A DNA stretch of 39,352 nt, from NCBI GenBank assembly GCA_041689775.1, contig JBDNFP010000445.1, forward strand, positions 1 to 39,352, read 5' to 3'. Made by a program: the position numbers and the translations under genes. Below the pieces are notes generated by a model. The model saw only the letters and a list, made by a program, of their open reading frames with translations. It did not search any database and was not told where the DNA came from. Source of the DNA: JBDNFP01 sp041689775. GTDB taxonomy: Bacteria; Bacteroidota; Bacteroidia; Cytophagales; Spirosomataceae. Shown in pieces: positions 1 to 7,629 of the stretch (position 1 is its first letter; the number at the start of each line of letters is the position of its first letter).

Positions 1-967
1 ACGACTTCGAATTCAGCAGTAGGGCGGCCGTGTTCATTGAACCAGCGTTCAGAAAAATAATTTTGGCAAAGTACTCGGTGGTTTCTTTGGTGTTCTGATC
101 AATCACCCGCACGCCTTTGGCTTTTTGGGTTTCGGCATCGTACATGATTTCTGACACAATACCATTATGTACCATCGTGAGACGGTTGGTACGGGCCGCC
201 GCCGGAATAGCCCCGGATAGCGAACTGTAATATCCGCCGTAAGGGCAGCCCCGACTACATTTGTTGCGGTACTGGCAGGAAGCCCGCCCCAGTTCGGTAT
301 GCCAGGGTTGAGCCTTGGTCAGGTTGGCGATGCGTCCAATCGTGACGGGGCGGTTGAGCTTTTCCTTCATTTTTTTACGGAAGTACAGCTCAGGGGGAGT
401 CATGGGCATAGCGGGTAGGAAATTACTATCAGGAAGCACTGACCAGTTTTCCTTTTGTCCGCTCACGCCCACAAATTTCTCAATGTACTCATACCAAGGT
501 ACCAATTCTTTATAGCGTATGGGCCAATCTACCCCGATACCATCTTTGGCATTGGCCTCGAAGTCCTGCTCATTCCAACGGTACGACTGCCGTCCCCAAT
601 GCATAGACTTACCACCCGTATGGTAAGCGCGAATCCAGTCAAACGGACGCTTTTCAACGTAAGGATTTTGCTTATCATTGGTCATAAACATCATCTTCTC
701 GTCGTTGGCCATTGAATTGAATCGATTGTTGGCCCAATGTTCTTCCAGGGAGTTGATGGTGGCTTTATCGCGGTGTTGAAGTTCCCAGGGAGTATTCATG
801 GCCGTTTCGTAACCTTCAATGTGCTTTACTTCCCGACCCCGCTCGATCATGAGAACCGTAAGCCCTTTTTCGGTGAGCTCCTTGGCCGCAATACCACCCG
901 TCATGCCCGATCCAACAACGATGGCATCGAAGCTGTTTTCCTGTTTGCTTTTTAGATTGAGATACAT
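1..967 (-). CDS. GMC-family FAD oxidoreductase (sugar/glucoside dehydrogenase catalytic subunit), 3' end outside window
   Basis: I translated this partial gene from the minus strand. It starts at the ATG at 967-965 and stays open to the window edge (about 322 codons), so the C-terminus is missing. The N-terminus has an FAD-binding GSGMTGG motif (residues 19-25), an IERG segment (41-44) and the GGKSMHWG loop (118-125) typical of GMC flavoenzymes. A cysteine cluster, CQYRNKCSRGCPYGG (Cys231, 237, 241), is typical of the gluconate 2-dehydrogenase / glucoside 3-dehydrogenase branch. There is no signal peptide. The gene starts 5 bp after the stop of the Tat-signal small subunit, so I infer the two form one complex and are exported together. 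Known relatives oxidise sugars or glycosides and pass electrons to cytochrome c. The exact substrate is unknown. Confidence 0.88.
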   Translation of the reverse strand, partial: MYLNLKSKQENSFDAIVVGSGMTGGIAAKELTEKGLTVLMIERGREVKHIEGYETAMNTPWELQHRDKATINSLEEHWANNRFNSMANDEKMMFMTNDKQNPYVEKRPFDWIRAYHTGGKSMHWGRQSYRWNEQDFEANAKDGIGVDWPIRYKELVPWYEYIEKFVGVSGQKENWSVLPDSNFLPAMPMTPPELYFRKKMKEKLNRPVTIGRIANLTKAQPWHTELGRASCQYRNKCSRGCPYGGYYSSLSGAIPAAARTNRLTMVHNGIVSEIMYDAETQKAKGVRVIDQNTKETTEYFAKIIFLNAGSMNTAALLLNSKS

Positions 968-972
968 CGTTG

Positions 973-1575
973 TCAGTAGGCAAATACCTTTTGGTTAGGT
1001 TTTAATTTTATGTTTTCGAACTTTCCGGGAACCGGCACGTACTGGTAGGAAGCGTTTAAGCCCACCTCCGAGGTGTAGTATCCGAGCAAGGTTAATTCCT
1101 TCATGAGTCGCCAGAAGGGGAGACCCTGATTTTGATTATCCATCAGTAGTTTATCCTCATTATCACCCATTTTGGATTGCCTGACATTGAATGCCTGCAT
1201 CAATGATTTAGTTTGCTGTTCCACTCCTTTTAGTGTTACGGTGCGTTGCTGTTCGGATTGGTTGAGAAATCCAGCTTCTAGTAGCTGATCCACGCCTTTC
1301 TTAAAACTGGTATGCTCGGGTTGGGCGTAGCAGTCATTGAGCATCATTTCAATGAAGTCGGGTACCCCCGCATCTTTGGCGCCGGGCGTATCGGTACGCG
1401 GTAGAATCATCTCGGCGACCTGTGCCACCACAGATTTTTGGCTTTCGGTTAGCCCAACGGAGCCCGGAACGAAAGCGCCGGGGTTGTCCCATTGCTTCAT
1501 GGCCATCAGGGTCGGACCGGATAGGACGCCTCCCATCAGCAAGACAACCCGGTTTAGTGCATCTCTCCTGTTCAT
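973..1575 (-). CDS. Gluconate 2-dehydrogenase subunit 3 family protein (hitch-hiker small subunit)
   Basis: This 200-residue protein begins MNRRDALNRVVLLMGG, a twin-arginine motif followed by a hydrophobic stretch, so Tat export is likely. The body matches the gluconate 2-dehydrogenase subunit 3 family: a DNPGAFVPGS segment, an LTESQKSVVAQVAEMILPRTDTPGA core, and a C-terminal aromatic-rich LLGYYTSEVGL segment. Family members are non-catalytic partners of GMC flavoproteins. The GMC gene follows 5 bp downstream and lacks its own signal peptide, which fits Tat hitch-hiking of the catalytic subunit. The family call is firm; the export role is inferred from the two N-termini. Confidence 0.85.
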   Translation of the reverse strand: MNRRDALNRVVLLMGGVLSGPTLMAMKQWDNPGAFVPGSVGLTESQKSVVAQVAEMILPRTDTPGAKDAGVPDFIEMMLNDCYAQPEHTSFKKGVDQLLEAGFLNQSEQQRTVTLKGVEQQTKSLMQAFNVRQSKMGDNEDKLLMDNQNQGLPFWRLMKELTLLGYYTSEVGLNASYQYVPVPGKFENIKLKPNQKVFAY

Positions 1576-1695
1576 TCTTGGTCGTTAGTGGTTTGTTTAT
1601 AATTACTTATACCCCAAACGTTTACTATTGACGGTAAGGTATATTCAACTATAAAGTGTAGAATTGACATTTTATACCTACATAGACAAAGGTTT

Positions 1696-2814
1696 TTAGG
1701 GAAGTAAAAGTGGCTCCCACCAAGCAGTGGTTGGAGGATGAGCGTCAACGGGATAACGAGTACCAATGGCTGGAGTGGCGATAAACGCGGAGGTGCTATT
1801 GGCTCGGTTAAGTCGCTCCACGCTCTCGGTCCAGGGGTGGACGGAGAGATCGAACGCGCCCCAGTGAATAGGCATCAGTACTTCTCCTTGTACGTCTAGA
1901 AATGCCTGCATCGTTTGTTCGGGCATCATGTGGATGGCTTTCCATTTTTCGTTGTACTGTCCGCACTCCATCATGGCCAGGTTAAAGGGCCCAAACCGTT
2001 GACCAATTTCCTTGAAATGGGGGCCATAGCCACTGTCTCCGCTGAAATAAATGTTAGTATGCTTTCCCTTCACCATCCAGGAAGCCCAGAGTGTTTTGTT
2101 ACGATCGGAAATGCCCCGACCCGAAAAGTGGCGGGCGGGGGCAGCGGTGTAAGTAATTCCGTCTACCTCCGCTGACTCCCACCAGTCAAGCTCCGTGATT
2201 TTGGCGCTATCCACTCCCCAGCGTTCGAGGTGAGCTCCAACTCCCAGCGGTACAAAGAAGTGCTTGACTTCGGGGTTTAGTTTTAGAACGGAGCCATAGT
2301 CCAGATGGTCGTAGTGATCGTGGGAAATAACCAGGGCATCAATATTGGTAAATTGATCCATATCAATGGGCGAAGTGTAATCAAATCGCTTACCAAAAAA
2401 GGAAACAGGGGAGGCAGTCGGGCCAAACATCGGATCCAGTAAGATTCGTTTACCCTCCATTTCGAGCAAGGCTGCCGAATGACCGAACCAGGTAATATAG
2501 GCCAGACTATCGGAAATGGGGGTTTTATCTGTCACAAAATCGGTAGGTAGTGGCCGGGTCGGCCGGGTATTCTTGGCCGTCATGAATTCTTCCAGGGTTT
2601 TGACAACAGAGGCCATACTCATGTCCATAGAAGTATAAATAGCGTTGACAAAGGTCCCATTTTCGTAGTGCGGTGAAGCCTCAACCCGCGCTAATCGTTT
2701 GCCCTCGGAACCAGCGCCAAACTGCGGGGCCGTGTACAGAAATAGAGCACTACCTGTTACGATCAGAATGGTAAGCGCTAGTAGCCAGGCAAATATTTTT
2801 TTTAGTAGTCGCAT
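1696..2814 (-). CDS. MBL-fold metal-dependent hydrolase, NAPE-PLD/UlaG-like, membrane-anchored
   Basis: This 372-residue protein has an N-terminal membrane segment (about residues 8-28, after MRLLKK), so it is probably anchored in the inner membrane or exported. The metallo-beta-lactamase fold is clear: TWFGHSAALLE (108-118), the metal-binding motif HDHYDHLD (165-172), then His229, Asp260 in YFSGDSGYG, His295 and His317 in PIHWGAFD. The WFGHS and HWG motifs are characteristic of the N-acyl-phosphatidylethanolamine phospholipase D / UlaG-like branch. Bacterial members are mostly uncharacterised, so a lipid substrate should not be assumed. Its start is 120 bp upstream of nothing else on this strand, while its stop lies 120 bp before the dehydrogenase pair, so co-transcription with that pair is possible but unproven. 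Confidence 0.85.
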   Translation of the reverse strand: MRLLKKIFAWLLALTILIVTGSALFLYTAPQFGAGSEGKRLARVEASPHYENGTFVNAIYTSMDMSMASVVKTLEEFMTAKNTRPTRPLPTDFVTDKTPISDSLAYITWFGHSAALLEMEGKRILLDPMFGPTASPVSFFGKRFDYTSPIDMDQFTNIDALVISHDHYDHLDYGSVLKLNPEVKHFFVPLGVGAHLERWGVDSAKITELDWWESAEVDGITYTAAPARHFSGRGISDRNKTLWASWMVKGKHTNIYFSGDSGYGPHFKEIGQRFGPFNLAMMECGQYNEKWKAIHMMPEQTMQAFLDVQGEVLMPIHWGAFDLSVHPWTESVERLNRANSTSAFIATPAIGTRYPVDAHPPTTAWWEPLLLP

Positions 2815-3118
2815 TAGTTTTTTAATTGTCTTTGTTGCTCCTTTAGAAGATGTGCTGCTCTTAAATGTAAGGATACGATTGACTAGGATGACCAGACACG
2901 TCTGTAAATAGATACATTAGAAATAATGGCCAGTCACTTGTCTAAAAGTAGGGATTTTGATCGTACGAATGGAGGTTACACTCATTTTTTGGGCAAATCA
3001 ACGTAGCCCGGAATAGTGGATAATTGAGCTTTATGTCGATTTATTTAAAACAGCCTCTAAATTCGCAGGTTACTAAGGGGGTACTTTATTTGGCATCAAT
3101 TGATTGGAATCATAACGA
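2815..3118. promoter_or_regulatory. Divergent intergenic region between the MBL hydrolase and the DUF1537 kinase
   Basis: This 304-bp gap has no plausible gene and must hold both promoters. On the plus strand, TTCG at 3062-3065, a 19-bp spacer and TTTATTTG at 3085-3092 resemble the Bacteroidota TTTG / TAnnTTTG pattern with one mismatch in each box. That would give a leader of roughly 20 nt. On the minus strand, TACATTTA (2869-2862) has one mismatch to the -7 box but no matching -33 box. Both are weak. Confidence 0.25.
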
Positions 3119-4426
3119 ATGAATAATTTTTCAGGAAATACGGTAATCGTTGTTTTGGATGATGATCCTACCGGCACGCAGACCGTGCACAATATCCCCG
3201 TCGTTACTACTTGGGAAAAGTCCACTTTAGATCACATGTTTCGGGCCGATTATCCACTTTTTTACATTCTGACTAATTCCAGGGCGTTTTCGGAAGAAGT
3301 AGCCGTTAGTCTGAATGAAGAAATTGGGGGTATTTTAAAAGAGTTGGGACAACAGTACGACCGAAAAATTCTTTTAATCAGCCGTTCTGACTCCACGCTT
3401 CGGGGGCATTTCCCGTCGGAGGTTGATGCGCTTGGACGTGGGTATGGCTACCAGAATCCTTTGGTATTTGTGGTACCGGCGTTTATTGAAGGCGGGCGCC
3501 TCACCATTGATGGTATTCATTACCTGAGGCAAGATGGTGTAAATATCCCGGTAGCCGATACGCCCTTTGCTAAGGACCCCGTATTTGGGTATAGGCATTC
3601 TGACCTGACCGGATGGGTACTTGAAAAATCAGAAGGAAGCCTTCGTCCCGACCAGATTCGACGGGTAAGTAAAACTGATTTGCTGGGTTCGATACAGGAA
3701 TTAGCAACGGAGGTAGATGGTTCGGATTGCAAAGTAGTGGTGGCTGATGCAGATAACTACGAAGATCTGACAAAGCTTTCCGAGTTGATTATGGCAGTTT
3801 TCGAAACGGGTCGTGAAGTCTTGGTACGTTCAGCGGCTTCGATTGTCAAAACACTCGGCAACCTTGAATCAGCGCCGCTTTTAGAGGCCAGAACTTTACT
3901 GGATCCGTCCTGTACCAACGGAGGCTTGGTGGTTGTAGGTTCTTACGTTCCTCTCTCAACGCGCCAGGTTGCTTACCTCATGGAGCATTTGCCGCTACCC
4001 GCTTTCAAAGTTAGTAATGAAGTTCCGATAGATTTACCAGCATTGAGCCAAAAGATTGAAAACCAATTATTGGCTGGTGAAACGGTACTTCTCTATACTG
4101 AGCGTGACGTGCAAACGGGAAATTCCCGCGAAGAAAATATCCGGATAGGGCAGCGGTACTCCGACTTGCTCGTAGAAATTGTTAGCGCTATCAGTAGTAC
4201 CCCTGCTTTTGTGGTGGCTAAGGGGGGTATTACTTCCAGTGATATTGCAACCAAGGGGCTAGATATCAGGTCGGCCATGGTAAAGGGTCAGTTGATTGCG
4301 GGGGTCTCGGTATGGGAGCCGGGTAAGGATAGCCGCCTTGATGGATTTCCGTACGTGGTGTTTCCCGGAAACGTTGGAAATGATCAGGCATTATTTGAGG
4401 TAGTAAACGCACTCACTAAAAAATGA
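3119..4426 (+). CDS. Four-carbon acid sugar kinase family protein (DUF1537)
   Basis: This 435-residue protein has the two-domain layout of the OtnK/DtnK family. The N-terminal sugar-binding domain carries DDDPTGTQ (residues 14-21) and SRSDSTLRGH (88-97). The C-terminal nucleotide-binding domain carries KGGITSSD (about 368-375) and PGNVGN near residue 413. Characterised members phosphorylate D-threonate, D-erythronate or 3-oxo-tetronates in the cytoplasm. The usual partners (an OtnC-like aldolase or PdxA2-like dehydrogenase) are not in the window, so the substrate cannot be named. The secreted glycoside hydrolase begins 67 bp downstream on the same strand, suggesting a two-gene transcript convergent with the PUL. 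Confidence 0.9.
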   Translation: MNNFSGNTVIVVLDDDPTGTQTVHNIPVVTTWEKSTLDHMFRADYPLFYILTNSRAFSEEVAVSLNEEIGGILKELGQQYDRKILLISRSDSTLRGHFPSEVDALGRGYGYQNPLVFVVPAFIEGGRLTIDGIHYLRQDGVNIPVADTPFAKDPVFGYRHSDLTGWVLEKSEGSLRPDQIRRVSKTDLLGSIQELATEVDGSDCKVVVADADNYEDLTKLSELIMAVFETGREVLVRSAASIVKTLGNLESAPLLEARTLLDPSCTNGGLVVVGSYVPLSTRQVAYLMEHLPLPAFKVSNEVPIDLPALSQKIENQLLAGETVLLYTERDVQTGNSREENIRIGQRYSDLLVEIVSAISSTPAFVVAKGGITSSDIATKGLDIRSAMVKGQLIAGVSVWEPGKDSRLDGFPYVVFPGNVGNDQALFEVVNALTKK

Positions 4427-4493
4427 GAGATAGTCAAGTAAAGGAAGGCTACTTTTTCTTTTTTAGAGTAAAACCTGTTAACTACCATACTAC

Positions 4494-5576
4494 ATGAAGA
4501 AATTAATCGTCGTATTGCTGCTGATAAGTACTACGGTGCAGGCACAAAAGCGAAAAACCGAAGTGTCTATTCAGGGAGAAGACTTTTATATAAACAACAA
4601 AGTTACCCTCCAAGGGAAAATCTATAACGGAATGCGTTTGGAAGGGTTATTACCCAATTCCCGCATGGTTCAGGGTATTTACGACGATCTGAACCCCGAA
4701 ACCCGTGACATGTGGAAGTACGCTGATACGGGCAAGTGGGATGCCGATCGTAATACCAATGAATTTATTAAGGCCATGCCCCAATGGAAAAAGTACGGGT
4801 TGCTTGCCTTTACCCTCAACTTGCAGGGTGGGAGCCCGCAAGGGTATTCCAAAGATCAGCCCTGGATCAATACGGCCTTCAAATCCGATGGGTCGCTGGA
4901 TGAAGCTTACATGAAACGGTTGGAGAAGATTCTGGATAAAGCCGACGAGCTAGGCATGGTGGTCATTCTGGGCTATTTTTATTTTGGGCAGGACGAGCGC
5001 TTGAAAGACGAGGCAGCCGTGGTGAATGCGGTAAAAAATGCAACCCAATGGTTGTTGGATAGGAACCACCGGAACCTGCTGGTGGAAGTAAACAACGAAA
5101 GTAATATCCGTGCCTACGACCACGAAATCCTGAAAGAAAACCGGATTCATGAACTCATTAGTCTGGTTAAATCCATGAATCTAAACGGCCGCCGATTGCT
5201 GGTTTCGACTAGTTTTGGGGGAGGTTTTATTCCGGTAGATAACGTATTGGAAGTAAATGATTTTGTATTGGTGCACGGCAATGGTGTTAAAGATCCTGCC
5301 CGCATAGAACAGATGGTGAAGACAATCAAGGCGAAAGAAAGCTACGCCGGTCAGCCCATTGTGTTCAACGAAGACGACCATTTTGATTTTGAGAAACCCT
5401 ACAATAATTTCATCGCGGCCACGAAAGCACACGCTTCTTGGGGTTACTTTGATTACCGATTGAAGGACGAGAGTTTTGAAGAAGGGTACCAGAGTGTCCC
5501 CACGGACTGGGGCATCAATAGCGACCGGAAAAAGGGCTTTTTCGAATTATTGAAAAAGGTGACGAAAGGGAATTGA
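4494..5576 (+). CDS. Secreted glycoside hydrolase, cellulase-like (clan GH-A TIM barrel)
   Basis: This 360-residue protein has an N-terminal signal peptide (MKKLIVVLLLISTTVQAQ), so it acts in the periplasm or outside the cell. The barrel has clan GH-A features: a WKKYGLLAFTLNLQGG segment near residue 98, EVNNESN with candidate acid/base Glu202, and PIVFNEDDH with candidate nucleophile Glu293. I cannot assign a CAZy family by eye; it resembles the GH5-type cellulase superfamily. The catalytic roles are inferred from motif position. It lies just downstream of the DUF1537 kinase and converges on the PUL's last lyase gene, with a perfect hairpin in the 50-bp gap. Involvement in the same glycan pathway is plausible but inferred. 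Confidence 0.75.
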   Translation: MKKLIVVLLLISTTVQAQKRKTEVSIQGEDFYINNKVTLQGKIYNGMRLEGLLPNSRMVQGIYDDLNPETRDMWKYADTGKWDADRNTNEFIKAMPQWKKYGLLAFTLNLQGGSPQGYSKDQPWINTAFKSDGSLDEAYMKRLEKILDKADELGMVVILGYFYFGQDERLKDEAAVVNAVKNATQWLLDRNHRNLLVEVNNESNIRAYDHEILKENRIHELISLVKSMNLNGRRLLVSTSFGGGFIPVDNVLEVNDFVLVHGNGVKDPARIEQMVKTIKAKESYAGQPIVFNEDDHFDFEKPYNNFIAATKAHASWGYFDYRLKDESFEEGYQSVPTDWGINSDRKKGFFELLKKVTKGN

Positions 5577-5579
5577 ATA

Positions 5580-5616
5580 CCTCTCCTGACAGGTTTTTGA
5601 AACCTGTCAGGAGAGG
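5580..5616. terminator. Perfect 17-bp inverted repeat between convergent genes
   Basis: The left arm at 5580-5596 and the right arm at 5600-5616 are exact reverse complements around a 3-nt loop. The repeat lies 4 bp after the glycoside hydrolase stop and 10 bp before the stop of the convergent lyase gene, so it probably serves as a bidirectional terminator. No long T tract follows on either strand. The core AACCTGTCAGG could also be a dispersed palindromic element; no second copy was seen in this window. Confidence 0.65.
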
Positions 5617-5626
5617 TAGTTGAAAC

Positions 5627-7558
5627 CTAATTTTTTCCAATTACAAAGCTGTGCTTGCCTTTCTGTGAAAGATCCTTATTTGTTAGAAGGATTCGTTGGA
5701 CTTGATGGCCATCCCACTTGGTTTTGAAGCTTCGGTACTCCATTCCCTCGGTGGAAGGGAAATCGCTGGAAGCACTCCACTTTTTTGCATCATACTTCAA
5801 TACAAATGATTGTTTGTCGGGAGTGGTCAGTTTCACTTGGCCGGGCGTAGAAATATCCACGTCGGCGATGGTCATGAAAACTTCCTGCAACGAGGACGGC
5901 TTCTGCTGCATAGTATAGTCATCCAGTATTTCCACCTGATTTTTGGCCCGGTTCAGGGTAACAATTCGTTTCCAGCTGGTTACTCCGGCCTCGGCAGGGT
6001 AGGCTTGGGCAATATTCATGGTCAGAGCGGCTTCTTTGTCGTTGATGGTGCTACTGGCCTCAGTGGCCTGGTACTTCCGCCCGGCTTTCTGCCCTACACC
6101 ATTAATGATGGGTAGATTGTGGTAGTTCGACTGCGTGAACCACAACTCATAGCGCTGAGCCGAAAAGGTGCGGGCGGTGTAGTTGCCGCGGCCGGCATCA
6201 ATGATCACTGGTTCTCCTTTGGAGTACAGTATAAAATCCCCAACGTCGTTATGGTTGTGGCTCTCGGCATTGTGTCCGCCGTGGGTAGCAAGGAAGAAAT
6301 CAGTATCAGCATCCCGGGCCGTCAGTACCTGAATATCCGATAGCCAGGCATCCTGCACCCTCTCGTAAGACGGTAACGTCTTTCCTATTTTATTTATGGT
6401 CAACAAATTATCGATCGAACGGAAGTGGTGAAAGCCTGTAACGGTGGTACTACGGTCAGGAAAACGACCCACAGCCCAGCGGCCCATATCTACCATACGT
6501 TGATCATGCATAGCATTTCCAAATCTATAGAGCAGAAGTCCATCGGGTTTGAGGGTTGGGTCAGCATCGGCAAAATTCACGAAATAGTTACCATCAATGT
6601 GTACTTTATAAAAGTAAGACCCCATGTTTTGAATCAGCGGATGGTCGTAGATATCGACTTTATTATTTGTAGCCGCGGCCAACATTTCTAGACAGTCGTA
6701 GACACTGGCTCCGGCGGCGGTCCAGTAGCTTGGCCCTTCGTCGCAGCCGCCATCATCGCCTAGGCTATTCAGGTAGCGGTCCATACCGTCCATGGCTTTG
6801 TACACCATTTCGGTACGACGGTTTTGATCTTTTTCCACCATTAAGGTGGCAGATATCCAGTTAGACATGATCCAGGGATTCCAATTATTGACTTGTTGCG
6901 TTTTGCTCATCCAGCCGTAGCTGTCGCCCCGGGTAAGCATGGGTTCAAAAAAACGTACGTTGGTTTCGTGGTAAATGCGCTTGCGAAAAAGAGGGTTTAT
7001 AGCATCCATTTTAGCCCCGATAAAGTAGTCCGCCATGCCTAGTAGGGCGGCAGTTTCGGCGGTGAAGAGATCTACCACCGGATTTTCTACGTCGGGGATA
7101 CCGGTGCCCCGGATGTGCGCCGGAACTCCCCAGTAGCTTTCCTCGCAGATCGACCACACGCCATTCAGAATAGCCTCCGTAAAGCGGCCTTTGTCTTCCA
7201 CACTTTCCGCCAAAAGCAGTTGCATCAGAACATTACGCTTTTCAAAAGAAATACCACTGTGCCGCTCCCGGTCGCCGGAACGCACGAAATCGAGAGAAAT
7301 CGTAGCCGAAATAGGTTCAAAGGTATAATCGAGATGCTTTTCACCGGCCTGCACCAACGCCAGGAGCACTGACTCGGGTACGGCGGCTTTCCACTGCGCT
7401 GCGGTGGTAGGGTAGGGTTTGTACTGTCCGTAGGCAACCAAGGCTTGTTGTATCTGTGGTTGGGTGTACTTATGGATTAAAATATTTCGGGGTACAACTT
7501 GCGCTTGTACCCAAATACAGGTAATCAATAGTAAGGTCAGTAGAGCTAATTTTTTCAT
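5627..7558 (-). CDS. Heparinase II/III family protein, probable polysaccharide lyase (lyase 3 of the PUL)
   Basis: This 643-residue exported protein has a signal peptide (MKKLALLTLLLITCIWVQAQ). The N-terminal half is an all-alpha toroid rich in Trp/Asn motifs, including NNWNPWI (224-230) and GPSYW (275-279). The C-terminal half has the heparinase II/III beta-sandwich signature HNHNDVGDF (434-442), then IIDAGRGNY and YHNLPIING (479-487). Family members cleave uronic-acid-containing polysaccharides by beta-elimination, using Asn, Tyr and His residues. Asn224/225, Tyr278 and His434/436 are the obvious candidates. It is the last gene of the PUL, 71 bp after its close paralogue (about two thirds identical by eye). 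The CAZy family and substrate are not determinable here. Confidence 0.85.
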   Translation of the reverse strand: MKKLALLTLLLITCIWVQAQVVPRNILIHKYTQPQIQQALVAYGQYKPYPTTAAQWKAAVPESVLLALVQAGEKHLDYTFEPISATISLDFVRSGDRERHSGISFEKRNVLMQLLLAESVEDKGRFTEAILNGVWSICEESYWGVPAHIRGTGIPDVENPVVDLFTAETAALLGMADYFIGAKMDAINPLFRKRIYHETNVRFFEPMLTRGDSYGWMSKTQQVNNWNPWIMSNWISATLMVEKDQNRRTEMVYKAMDGMDRYLNSLGDDGGCDEGPSYWTAAGASVYDCLEMLAAATNNKVDIYDHPLIQNMGSYFYKVHIDGNYFVNFADADPTLKPDGLLLYRFGNAMHDQRMVDMGRWAVGRFPDRSTTVTGFHHFRSIDNLLTINKIGKTLPSYERVQDAWLSDIQVLTARDADTDFFLATHGGHNAESHNHNDVGDFILYSKGEPVIIDAGRGNYTARTFSAQRYELWFTQSNYHNLPIINGVGQKAGRKYQATEASSTINDKEAALTMNIAQAYPAEAGVTSWKRIVTLNRAKNQVEILDDYTMQQKPSSLQEVFMTIADVDISTPGQVKLTTPDKQSFVLKYDAKKWSASSDFPSTEGMEYRSFKTKWDGHQVQRILLTNKDLSQKGKHSFVIGKN

Positions 7559-7629
7559 GATTGGGTTAGGAATAACGGGTTTTAAAATTAGATTCAGGAT
7601 TTAATAGGGACGGCCAAATGGGTCCGTGC

